Origin: Holdemania sp. Marseille-P2844
GTDB taxonomy: Bacteria > Bacillota_I > Bacilli_A > Erysipelotrichales > Erysipelotrichaceae
Direction: 5' to 3'
NCBI RefSeq assembly: GCF_900120005.1
Contig: NZ_LT635449.1
Span: 62,001-126,000 of the forward strand
DNA: 64,000 bases
The position numbers and the translations under genes are program-made. Below, piece after piece: positions 36,254 through 44,047 of this stretch. A model generated the notes under the pieces. It was not told where the DNA came from, searched no databases, and saw only the letters and a list, made by a program, of their open reading frames with translations. How positions within the stretch are numbered: the first letter of the stretch is position 1; each line of letters opens with the position of its first letter.

Positions 36254-36608
36254 TATTTTCCCCTTCCTTCCTTATGATTTCGATCAACTCGTCCGTGCTG
36301 ATCTTCAGGGTGCGGCATAACTTCAGCAGCTGCCGGACTTCCGTTTCCACACCGCAAACTTTTCCATTCGCAGGCCGGCCGCGGACAAACACCCCTTTTT
36401 TCGGCAGCGTATACAGCACGCCTTCCGCTTCCAATTCCTGATAGGCTTTCTGCACCGTGTTGGGATTGATATTTAATTGCTGAGCCAGCGAGCGCACCGA
36501 AATCAATTTTTCATCCGGCTGCAGCACGCCGGCTTCCACGAACCGCACGATCTGACGTTTAATCTGTTCGTAAATCGGTTCGTTGCTTTGCGTATTGATC
36601 AGAAACAA
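36240..36608 (-). CDS. GntR family regulator, YtrA type
   Basis: The 122-residue protein has the GntR winged helix (PIYEQIKRQIVRFVEAGVLQ, SVRSLAQQLNINPNTVQKAYQELEAEGV) and a short C-terminal tail, the YtrA group that heads ABC operons and senses cell-wall stress in Bacillus. The frame reaches an ATG at 36632 inside a repeat. GGAGG lies 7 bases before a TTG at 36608, so FLINTQSNEP with a TTG start is preferred. Confidence 0.88.
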   Translation of the reverse strand: MFLINTQSNEPIYEQIKRQIVRFVEAGVLQPDEKLISVRSLAQQLNINPNTVQKAYQELEAEGVLYTLPKKGVFVRGRPANGKVCGVETEVRQLLKLCRTLKISTDELIEIIRKEGENNVDC

Positions 36609-36622
36609 GCTTCCGCCTCCAA

Positions 36623-36658
36623 TCTGTATCATCTGTACTATCTGTATTAACTGTATTA
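36623..36658 (-). repeat. Four 9-bp tandem repeats between promoter and start of the GntR gene
   Basis: Read on the minus strand the units are TAATACAGT, TAATACAGA, TAGTACAGA and TGATACAGA. They begin at the -10 and end next to GGAGG. The location suits an operator array for the GntR protein. Confidence 0.75.
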
Positions 36659-36678
36659 CTAAAAGGTAAAAATGTCAA
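36650..36678 (-). promoter_or_regulatory. SigA promoter of the GntR-ABC operon
   Basis: On the minus strand consensus TTGACA, 17 bases and TACAGT. The -10 is inside the first tandem repeat unit. Confidence 0.78.
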
Positions 36679-36762
36679 TCCTGAATTGACGCTTTTCCCC
36701 CTCCCTCCTCTTTTCTTTTTTCATCAGCCTTGTATAATCTAAACAGAAGGAGAGATCGGATT

Positions 36763-37566
36763 ATGAAAATATTTGCCAATCATGCGCATGTGTTCCGCCG
36801 GGATCAGCGGGCAGACGGAACGGTCAGCGCTCTGCTTGAAGTCATGGATAAAACAGGAATTGAGAAATGCGTCTGTTTCGCGCCGTTTTACGAATGGGGT
36901 CTGGACTATAACCCAAACCTGTGGATGGCGGAAGAACTGAAAGCCCATCCGGAGCTGACGGGCTTCGGCGTCGTGGACATCCACGGGCAGGATCTGGCCG
37001 GTCAGGTCAGACAGATCCGCGAACTGGGATTGAAAGGCATCAAGCTGCATCCGGCTTTCCAGAAATTTGCGATCGACGGACCGGAAGCGTTTCAGGTTTA
37101 CGCGGCCGCGCAAGAAGCGGGATTATTTCTGTCGTTTCATACCGGCGTACACTGGCATCGGATCAAGGATTATCAGCCGCTGCTGTTTGACGAAGTCGCC
37201 TGGCATTTTCCGGACTTGAAATTCTCGATGGAACACGTCGGCGGGTATTGCTTCTTTAACGAAGCGCTGGCTGTGATCCTGAACAACCGCGCGGAAGAAA
37301 CCGGCAAGTGCAACGTCTACGCCGGATTAACGAGCGTGTTTGACAACGACCGCAACCGCTTCTGGTATTTGGGTCAGGAGAGAGTGCGGACGCTGCTGCA
37401 CATGACCAGCGATGAGCTGTGTCTGTTCGGATTGGATTTTCCTTACAACAACGCTGAAAAAATCACGGAAGCGATCAATGAAATCCTGCGTCTGCCGATT
37501 GATGAAGACGCAAAGCAGCGGATCCTGGGCGGCAACCTGGCGCGGGTTCTGGGCGTCGATCTCTGA
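36763..37566 (+). CDS. Amidohydrolase 2 family metal-dependent hydrolase
   Basis: The 267-residue TIM-barrel protein has the N-terminal metal motif NHAHVF, then GIKLHPAFQKFAIDG, the metal His in LSFHTGVHWHRI, MEHVGGYCF and the late Asp in FGLDFPYNNAEKI. This layout is that of ACMSD-like amidohydrolases (decarboxylases or hydrolases of small carboxylic acids). AAGGAGAG lies about 10 bases before the ATG at 36763, and TATAAT at 36733 fits as -10. It is divergent from the GntR-ABC operon. Substrate unknown. Confidence 0.87.
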   Translation: MKIFANHAHVFRRDQRADGTVSALLEVMDKTGIEKCVCFAPFYEWGLDYNPNLWMAEELKAHPELTGFGVVDIHGQDLAGQVRQIRELGLKGIKLHPAFQKFAIDGPEAFQVYAAAQEAGLFLSFHTGVHWHRIKDYQPLLFDEVAWHFPDLKFSMEHVGGYCFFNEALAVILNNRAEETGKCNVYAGLTSVFDNDRNRFWYLGQERVRTLLHMTSDELCLFGLDFPYNNAEKITEAINEILRLPIDEDAKQRILGGNLARVLGVDL

Positions 37567-37603
37567 TACAATTTTGAAATTATAAAAGTCTTAAAAAGCC
37601 AAT

Positions 37604-37670
37604 AAAAAAAACTTGGTCTGCAGGCTGCCTTTCCGGGTTGAAAGGCAATCTGTCCTTGCCAAGTTTTTTT
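37604..37670. terminator. Bidirectional two-stem terminator
   Basis: AAACTTGG and CCAAGTTT close a structure with an inner GCCTTTC/GAAAGGC stem; A tract before and seven T after allow use on both strands. It separates the amidohydrolase (+) from the alkylsulfatase (-). Confidence 0.85.
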
Positions 37671-37671
37671 G

Positions 37672-37725
37672 CTTCCGCGCTGTTCCAGTTTGAAAAACAA
37701 TCTGTCCTCGCCACGTTTTCTTTTT
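37672..37725. repeat. Degenerate second copy of the terminator
   Basis: GCTTCCGCGCTGTTCCAGTT and CAATCTGTCCTCGCC repeat, with mismatches, the core of 37615-37672 (CAATCTGTCCTTGCCAAG). An imperfect tandem duplication of about 50 bp next to the sulfatase stop. Confidence 0.7.
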
Positions 37726-37734
37726 ACTCTTACG

Positions 37735-39624
37735 CTATGGTTCGATGATCGCGAAGCGTTTGTCAAAATCGGTGATGGCCTCCGTCAGCTCCGCGATACA
37801 ATTCGGATCGCCGTCGATCTGAATCAGCTTTGCCTGCAGATCCCCATTGCGGGAAAGTATGGCCGCCAGCCCCATTCGCGGCATTGTCAGCGTCGCCCGC
37901 GCGTCCTTTTCGTGAATCTTTGGATAAACTAACAGAGCGCCGTGAATCAGATGCACGCAAAACTTTTCCTGAGTGTCCGTGATTGTCAAGTTCAGCTTGA
38001 TATCCTTGTCCTCCGCCTGTTCGCCGTCGATCAGAATGCCCAGATAGTCCAGCATCATGCGGCTGTCCATACAGCGGGCCAGATCCCCGGAGTTTCTCGC
38101 CTGACGGCCTGTTTTTACCCCATGGCGGAGTTCGTCCGCGCCGTTAAGATAACAGTTGCGCCAAGGTCCGGATTCAGCCTGATAGCCCAGTTGTTCCAAG
38201 GCATCCGCACAGAGATAGCGGGCTTTCTGATGGTCAGGATGGACAAAGACAACGGCGTTGGCCAGCTGCGCCGCCCATTGATATTCACCCTTTTCCAGTG
38301 CTTTTTCCGCTTGTTCCAACACAGGCTCAAGGCCGCCGGCCAACTCGATCAGCTTCTGCCCCTGCTCGGATGGGGTCAGCGGATTCAGATTGACCGGATT
38401 GCCGTCATACCAGCCCAGATAACGCTGATAGACCGCTTTGGCATTGTGCGACGGCGTACCGTAATAAGGCCGGATCGTCCACACGCTTTCCAACGACTTC
38501 GGCAGCCGGATCGTATGGGAAATTTCATTCGGCGTCAGGCCCTTATTCATATACAGCAGCGTCTGATCGTTAATGAACTTGTACACCGCCGCGGTTTCCT
38601 CCAGAATTTCGTTGACTTCCTGATTTCCCCAGTGCGGCCAGTTATGCGCCTGAAATAGCACTTCGGCCTCGCTGCCAAACAGCGCCCTGGCCTGCGTGAT
38701 CGCGAACGCCCACGCATTGCCGTCGCGGATCTGCGTGCCGCGCAGCGTATATAAATTATGCATCGTCGCATTGCACAGTTCGGCCATCCATAAGGCCTTG
38801 AACTGCGGCAGATACCAACACATTTCCGCCGGGGATTCTGTTTCCGGCGTCATCTGGAAAATAAATTCCACGCCGTCGATGATCCGTCTTTCCCCCGTCT
38901 GCCGGATTTCATCCGTAGGCCGGATAAACGTGACCGTCCCGCGCGACTGCCCCATCCCGATCCCCATCGCGATCGCGCCGGTTTCGCCAAAATCCAGCGC
39001 TGTTCCATACTGGTAACAGGCCCGCCGCTGCATCGCGTTCATCGCATAGACATTCTCGCTTGCGGCGTAATCGGTATAATGCTCGGGCACAATGATTGGA
39101 ACCGAACCGTTTTGAACCGCTTCTTCGCTGACAATGCCCTTGATTCCGCCGAAATGATCAAGATGCGGATGTGAAATTACAACCGCGGAAACCGGCCGCG
39201 TTCCAAGCACGGCATTGACTAAGGCCAGCGCCGCGGCTGAGCATTCACAGCTGATCAGCGGATCGCAGACGATCCAGCCGGTTTCCCCGGCGATGACGGT
39301 CAGATTGGACATATCGTAGCCGCGGACCTGAAAAATTCCGTCGACAACCTTGAACAAACCGGTCTGATGATTCAGCCAGGCGTTGCGGTACAGGCTCGGA
39401 TTGATCGTTTCCACTTCCTGTTCCTGATCCAGACAGGCGATTTTCTGACTCCAGATCACTTCGCCTTCCGCGTTTTTGATTTCCAGATTTTCTACTTTTT
39501 TCAGACAGTTGCGCAGCGCGCATTCTTTCTCATGCGGATCGTCAAAATCCAGCAGCGTCTTCATCGCTTGATGAATCTGGCGGGTCGCCTCGCTTGCGGG
39601 TTTTGGCAAATCGTTGTATTCCAT
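37735..39624 (-). CDS. Alkyl sulfatase, metallo-beta-lactamase type (SdsA1/BDS1-like)
   Basis: The 629-residue enzyme cleaves primary or secondary alkyl sulfates such as SDS. The MBL motif is SHPHLDHFGG (HxHxDH). Family marks follow: MAELCNATMHNLYTLRGTQI, QAHNWPHWG, VYQRYLGWYDGNPVNLNPL, then the helical dimerisation domain and a C-terminal SCP2-like domain from about residue 505. No signal peptide is seen, while Pseudomonas SdsA1 is exported. A divergent TetR gene with a palindromic operator suggests substrate-induced control. GGAGGG precedes the ATG. Confidence 0.93.
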   Translation of the reverse strand: MEYNDLPKPASEATRQIHQAMKTLLDFDDPHEKECALRNCLKKVENLEIKNAEGEVIWSQKIACLDQEQEVETINPSLYRNAWLNHQTGLFKVVDGIFQVRGYDMSNLTVIAGETGWIVCDPLISCECSAAALALVNAVLGTRPVSAVVISHPHLDHFGGIKGIVSEEAVQNGSVPIIVPEHYTDYAASENVYAMNAMQRRACYQYGTALDFGETGAIAMGIGMGQSRGTVTFIRPTDEIRQTGERRIIDGVEFIFQMTPETESPAEMCWYLPQFKALWMAELCNATMHNLYTLRGTQIRDGNAWAFAITQARALFGSEAEVLFQAHNWPHWGNQEVNEILEETAAVYKFINDQTLLYMNKGLTPNEISHTIRLPKSLESVWTIRPYYGTPSHNAKAVYQRYLGWYDGNPVNLNPLTPSEQGQKLIELAGGLEPVLEQAEKALEKGEYQWAAQLANAVVFVHPDHQKARYLCADALEQLGYQAESGPWRNCYLNGADELRHGVKTGRQARNSGDLARCMDSRMMLDYLGILIDGEQAEDKDIKLNLTITDTQEKFCVHLIHGALLVYPKIHEKDARATLTMPRMGLAAILSRNGDLQAKLIQIDGDPNCIAELTEAITDFDKRFAIIEP

Positions 39625-39718
39625 AACTTATCCCTCCGTGCTTGATGATAAGAAACGGATCGCCGCTTGTCCATGGGCACTCTCCTGTTCTGTTCGATTT
39701 TTGGGCAATTTCTCAATT

Positions 39719-39738
39719 TGTCCAAAAGAATTTGGACA
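39719..39738. promoter_or_regulatory. Palindromic operator between alkylsulfatase and tetR
   Basis: TGTCCAAA and TTTGGACA, perfect 8-bp arms around AGAA. The right arm contains TTGGAC, a usable -35 for tetR with TACAAT 18 bases on, and the left arm gives TTGGAC on the other strand. Bound repressor would shut both directions. Confidence 0.8.
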
Positions 39739-39782
39739 GCGGAACCGGGGTTTGTTACAATAATGAAAAAGGAGTGAGACTG

Positions 39783-40328
39783 ATGGCGACTTCCGAACTG
39801 ACCCGGCAGGCGCTCTTCAACGCCGTAGAAAACTTGATGCGCAAGAAATCGCTGGATGATCTGCAAATCGGACAGATCAGCGATGTGGCCGGCGTCAGCC
39901 GCAATACGCTTTATTATCATTTTTCCGATAAGTACGAAATTCTGGACGCTCTGTTAAAAAGCCAGCTGGTCCCCGTTGTCCAACCGCTATTGACGCGGGA
40001 GAGTTGGGCGCGGTCGCTGGAAGCGGCGGCAGCCCAGCTGCGGCAGGATCCGGCGTTTACGATTCACGCCCTGCACACTTACGGACGGGTCAATTTAGGC
40101 ACGGTCCTGCGCGAGATTTACGAAGGCTTCCTGCGTCAGCAGCTGCAGCTCAGCCATCCGGATTTAAGCGCCAAGGAACAGGGGCTGATCGTGCGGTTTT
40201 ATACGCATGCGATCGTCGGCTTGCTTCAGGATTGGATCAATCTGGGGATGAAGCAGGACGTCGGCGAAGCGATTGCCGTGATCACCCGGGCGATTCATGA
40301 AAACATCTTTCAATCCCGCAAAAAATAA
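39783..40328 (+). CDS. TetR/AcrR family regulator
   Basis: The 181-residue protein has a TetR helix-turn-helix (SLDDLQIGQISDVAGVSRNT LYYHFSDKYE) and a helical effector domain with GLLQDWINLGM near the C-terminus, as in the TetR_C_34-like group. AAGGAG lies 8 bases before the ATG at 39783. Divergent from the alkylsulfatase, with a palindrome between; it likely represses the sulfatase and itself until an alkyl sulfate or alcohol binds. Confidence 0.9.
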   Translation: MATSELTRQALFNAVENLMRKKSLDDLQIGQISDVAGVSRNTLYYHFSDKYEILDALLKSQLVPVVQPLLTRESWARSLEAAAAQLRQDPAFTIHALHTYGRVNLGTVLREIYEGFLRQQLQLSHPDLSAKEQGLIVRFYTHAIVGLLQDWINLGMKQDVGEAIAVITRAIHENIFQSRKK

Positions 40329-40377
40329 AAATCCGCAGCGAATGAACTTCTGAAATTCATCCGTCACGGATTTTTTT
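40327..40377. terminator. Bidirectional terminator between tetR and the glucosaminidase gene
   Basis: AAATCCG and CGGATTT close a hairpin with an inner TGAA/TTCA stem; A tract on the left and seven T on the right serve both converging genes. Confidence 0.82.
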
Positions 40378-40379
40378 AA

Positions 40380-43139
40380 TTATCGGCGGCGGGTGCGCTG
40401 GTGTTTCGCTCTTTTCGCCAGGGCCCGGCGGCGTTTTTTATCCGCCCGCCGTTGTAAAACAAGGACGGTGATAAACAGGACTAACAACACGATCACGGCT
40501 GCCAGCGCCTTGATCATCAGCTGCGGCCAGTCTAAACCGTTCTGGGCGATCGTCATGACCTCAACCGGCGCCGCGTCTTCATATTGGTTAACCGTCTGAC
40601 GGCTGACGAGCACAAACTGACCTAAGGCTTCCGTCGAGAAGGTCAGCGTCGAAGCGCTCTGGGTCGTCGGCATCTGGATGACGTCGCCGGCCTCCAGCCG
40701 CCACACCGTTACCTTCTTTGAGCTGTTCCAGCCCTCCGGCAGACTCATCGTCACGCACAGAGGCGTGCGCAGCGTCAGCGTCTTGTCATAGTTCTTCTGT
40801 CCCGACACGCTGAACCATTGTTCAATCTCCGCGCCATTGCCGCTGGCAATCGTCTTCACCTGCACCTGGACCTCCGCCTCCGGCACGGTTTCTTTCAACG
40901 TCAGCTTGTAAGTGTCCGGGATGCCTTTTTTCTGTCCCGGATTTTTCTGCGGCAATGCCAGACTCAGTCCGGAAACCGCGAACTGGCTGTCTTTGGATTT
41001 CAGGATCAGCGAGCGCTGGCCGTCCAGCAGTGGTTTCAGCAGCGCGTCCAGCGAACGGATCTGGACGATCGTCCAGGCCGAAATCTCCGTCGTGTCCAGT
41101 CGCTGCTTCAGCTGGATCAGATCGCTCTTCTGCTGCTCCGTGACCGCCGCCGGATCAATCGCGTCGATCAACGCCTGAAGATCCTCCTTGAACGCATCCT
41201 GGGCTTGGGTCAGCGGCTCGGACACCTCAATGTCGTAACTGGTCGCCGCCGTGCCGACAGTCACCGTGACCGTCTGCGGCCCGTCGGCGTTCATATCAAA
41301 TCCGCTCACCATGGAACTGGTCAGCGGTTTCTCTTCCTGCGTTCCATCAGCATACTGAACCAGGACTGATCCCTCTTTAAGATCAATACGCGAACCGCTC
41401 GCAAATTGTTGCTTCGGCAGCGAAATCATCGAAATGGATTGGATTTCCTTATATTCAGCCGTATAAACGCCGTTGTTTTCCTGCCAGCCGACAAAGACGC
41501 CGCCTTCCCGGGTCGGCTCCGGCGCATACGGCTCGCTGTTTTCCAACAGATCGATTTCGATCCGGCTGCCGCCCTGCGGGAATGTTCCTTCACCCGCGTC
41601 AAAGACCGCGGATTTCAGCTGCAGCGTATTCAATCGGTCCGCGTTTAAAATCAGCTGGAAGCTGGATGATGGCAGATAACCGATGCAGTCTTCAAAGCGA
41701 TAGGTAAAATCTTCCGCCACCGCGGCTTCGCTCTGCACCTTATACCATGTGCCTTCCCCATTCTCAAGCTTTTCCAATAATACCAGCGCCAGCGGCGCCG
41801 TCTTTCCTGTCGTGTAGAGTACTTCAGCGGAAGCGGCGGGTTCGCTCAGAATTTTAAGACTGGTGTTTTCCGTATGAATGCCCAGCGTCAGCTGGTTCAG
41901 ATCTTTCAATCCCATCGCTTCGTCCAGCTGCATATAATAGGAAGCCGCTTTCTCACCCCAATACGGATCGGAGGCATAGCTGACGTTCATCCCGCTGGCC
42001 TTGTCGCCGAAGAATCCGCCATGATACTGGAACTTCTTCGGATTGAGATAACTGGCGGAAACATAGGTTTTGGCATGCGATAAAATGGAGCTGCTTAACT
42101 TGAAATAGCGCTTGGCGTTGGCCTCGACGTCGCTGTCATACGCCGCGTGGCCGAACAGATTGTTGCGCGTAAAGCTCAGGGAACTGCGGCCGCTGGCCGA
42201 TTCGTTCATCGACAGCGCCAGCATCATTAACGCATTGGATCCATACAGCGACTGCGCCTGCAGGAACGCGCCTTCCTCGCTATAATACAGCGACTGGTTC
42301 AGCGTATCGTGAACGGAATTGCGGTCGCGGTCCTGATAGGAAACGATCGACTGATCGATCCCCAGCGTCTTCTGGAAATAATCCGTCAGTTCCGCTTCCG
42401 TGTAAAAGGACAAGGACCGATGGGATAAATATTGATAATAAAAATAAAAGGGTTCCGCGGGATTGACTGACAACGCGGTGCTTCCGTTGTGATAATCCTG
42501 CAGCATCACCGCCGGATCTTCATAGAAGTAGTGGCCGTCATAGCTGTAAAGCTGAGCAGCACTGCTCAAATATGCCGGTACCGGCCCCAGATCGATCATC
42601 GTCGCATAGCGCGAGGACGACTGACTTTGACGGATCTGATGATACAGCCGGCCGTCGCGGATCGTATAGCTGCTTAAATTGCCAGCCTGATCCAGCGGAA
42701 CCAACATCACCTCCGCCAGCTTCACCCGGCCGCGCACGCCGGAAATCTTGAAATCCACCTGCATGCGCGTGAAATCGGTGTCCAGCGCCGCACCGTCGGC
42801 GCCGTAGCATCCGTTGAGATAGCCGTCGTTGCCCGTGTCGGCATCCTTGTATTCCGTGTTGACCTTGCAGCCTTCCGAGGCGAAGAAGACGATCCCCTGA
42901 TCCACGGCGATCAGCTTCCCATCCTGCCGCACGCCCAGATTGGCGACACTGGTGTCATCCCGGTGCTTGGCATAATAATCCGCCGCACTTTTCACGGTGC
43001 CAAACGTCTGCAGGACAGTTTCCTGTCCATCGCGGTAATCGACAATTTCGATCACCGTCGTTTCCGCTTTGACCGGCGTTACCGGCAGCAACAGACAGCA
43101 CAAAAGAAACGTCGCCCATTTTTTTCCTTGTTTTCTCAT
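40380..43139 (-). CDS. Large surface glucosaminidase-like protein with C-terminal membrane anchor
   Basis: The 919-residue protein has a signal peptide (MRKQGKKWATFLLCCLLLPV), an N-terminal region of about 270 residues, then an endo-beta-N-acetylglucosaminidase (LytD/LytG type) domain: ALMMLALSMNESASGRSSLS, NNLFGHAAYDSDVEANAKRY, then SDPYWGEKAASYYMQLD. An SH3-like part, an Ig-like domain (SISMISLPKQQFASGSRIDL...) and a helical stretch follow. Near the C-terminus is one membrane helix (MIKALAAVIVLLVLFITVLV) and a very basic tail (RRADKKRRRALAKRAKHQR). The probable catalytic Glu is in MNESASG. AGGAGG fits the ATG at 43139. Likely a peptidoglycan hydrolase held at the cell surface. Confidence 0.85.
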   Translation of the reverse strand: MRKQGKKWATFLLCCLLLPVTPVKAETTVIEIVDYRDGQETVLQTFGTVKSAADYYAKHRDDTSVANLGVRQDGKLIAVDQGIVFFASEGCKVNTEYKDADTGNDGYLNGCYGADGAALDTDFTRMQVDFKISGVRGRVKLAEVMLVPLDQAGNLSSYTIRDGRLYHQIRQSQSSSRYATMIDLGPVPAYLSSAAQLYSYDGHYFYEDPAVMLQDYHNGSTALSVNPAEPFYFYYQYLSHRSLSFYTEAELTDYFQKTLGIDQSIVSYQDRDRNSVHDTLNQSLYYSEEGAFLQAQSLYGSNALMMLALSMNESASGRSSLSFTRNNLFGHAAYDSDVEANAKRYFKLSSSILSHAKTYVSASYLNPKKFQYHGGFFGDKASGMNVSYASDPYWGEKAASYYMQLDEAMGLKDLNQLTLGIHTENTSLKILSEPAASAEVLYTTGKTAPLALVLLEKLENGEGTWYKVQSEAAVAEDFTYRFEDCIGYLPSSSFQLILNADRLNTLQLKSAVFDAGEGTFPQGGSRIEIDLLENSEPYAPEPTREGGVFVGWQENNGVYTAEYKEIQSISMISLPKQQFASGSRIDLKEGSVLVQYADGTQEEKPLTSSMVSGFDMNADGPQTVTVTVGTAATSYDIEVSEPLTQAQDAFKEDLQALIDAIDPAAVTEQQKSDLIQLKQRLDTTEISAWTIVQIRSLDALLKPLLDGQRSLILKSKDSQFAVSGLSLALPQKNPGQKKGIPDTYKLTLKETVPEAEVQVQVKTIASGNGAEIEQWFSVSGQKNYDKTLTLRTPLCVTMSLPEGWNSSKKVTVWRLEAGDVIQMPTTQSASTLTFSTEALGQFVLVSRQTVNQYEDAAPVEVMTIAQNGLDWPQLMIKALAAVIVLLVLFITVLVLQRRADKKRRRALAKRAKHQRTRRR

Positions 43140-43179
43140 TTTTGACCTCCTGAAAGCTGGGGGGAACTCGCTTAGATTC

Positions 43180-43208
43180 ATTGTAAAAGTTTTAGCGTCT
43201 GAAATCAA
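43180..43208 (-). promoter_or_regulatory. SigA promoter of the glucosaminidase gene
   Basis: On the minus strand TTGATT, 17 bases and TACAAT lie about 40 bases before the start. Confidence 0.77.
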
Positions 43209-43504
43209 CTCCGACCGGGTTGCCATTTCTTTCAATTTCAGGTCGGAATGAACGGATTTTTGTTTCTTAATTCGCTTCCTCCAATGAAGATGTGATGAAG
43301 GAAAACGCGATTCTGCCCGCTAACCAACAGGAACCCGCCGCATTCCTTATGTTTCATCCGAACTCCTTTCAAGCTTTTGTACTGAGATCATTTCAGAGAT
43401 TATTTTTTCCTGCTTACCTTCCTCATTCTTATCGTTTCTTTTTTCGATCTTTCCGGATTTGAGCGATGTTCAGGCAATGCAGGGACGCGATCCTTTCCAG
43501 AAAC
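43209..43504. other. Intergenic region, nothing supported
   Basis: A mixed-composition region between the glucosaminidase promoter and the terminator of the methyltransferase gene. No ORF with a ribosome binding site, no strong hairpin and no RNA motif was seen. Confidence 0.6.
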
Positions 43505-43534
43505 AAAAAACGCCGGCTTTTTTCAGCTGACGTT
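43505..43534 (-). terminator. Terminator after the methyltransferase gene
   Basis: On the minus strand AACGTC.GC pairs with GC.GGCGTT around AAAAAA-type loop, followed by TTTTTTG. Confidence 0.65.
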
Positions 43535-43540
43535 CTTTCC

Positions 43541-43765
43541 TTATTCCTGATCGGGTTCCGGCCGCCACAATGGTTCGCGGAAACGCACCGGGCCGAGCTT
43601 TCCCTTGCGCAGCTCAGCGATCACCGCCGTGGCCTGACGGGTACGGCGGTCAAAGACCAGCGTCGCTTCGCGCAGCGTTAACGGCGAGTTCTGCAGCGCC
43701 GCGATGATCTGCGCCAGCCGGTCTGCGCGGTGAACCAGATAGAACCGGCCCTTGTCTTTCTTTCT
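43541..43765 (-). pseudogene. C-terminal part of the split TrmN6-like methyltransferase
   Basis: About 74 codons beginning KGRFYLVHRADRLAQIIAAL and ending REPLWRPEPDQE are the natural C-terminus of the methyltransferase whose N-terminal part lies at 44041-44530. The peptide YLVHRADRL occurs in both pieces because the DNA is duplicated. Bases upstream of about 43760 in this frame (MAFFYTHLDVKKRKKD) are translated adapter-like sequence, not protein. The intact gene would encode about 240 residues, the normal TrmN6 length. Confidence 0.8.
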
Positions 43766-44047
43766 CTTTTTCACATCTAGATGTGTATAAAAGAAAGCCA
43801 TGGAAATTGTCCACGGGTTTTCTTTCTGCGTTCCCTCCGCCTACTGTAACCAGGATGATCCCTCTTTTAGATCAATACCCCAAACCCCCCCTTGCCCCGC
43901 CCCGGCCTCCCCCGCCGGGGCCGGGGGGGTACGGCGGAAAAAGCCCGGCGCCGCTCCGCGCGGGTTTACGGGGGGGTTCGGCGCCCCCGGGATGTTCGGC
44001 CCCAGCCGGTCTGCGCGGTGAACCAGATAGACCCGGCCCTTGTCTTT
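43760..44047. other. Probable chimeric read / adapter artefact inside the methyltransferase gene
   Basis: 43760-43778 matches the Tn5/Nextera mosaic end CTGTCTCTTATACACATCT at 16 of 19 bases. 43779-43797 matches its reverse complement at 17 of 19, head to head. Next, 43798 to about 43878 is an error-rich copy of 41309-41390 in the glucosaminidase gene. Then comes a G/C homopolymer-rich stretch (43879-43927). Last, 43928-44047 is an error-rich copy of 43640-43759, closing the loop back into the same gene. Errors fall as G/C runs and substitutions, as in a failing read. The real genome most likely lacks this insert. Confidence 0.88.
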
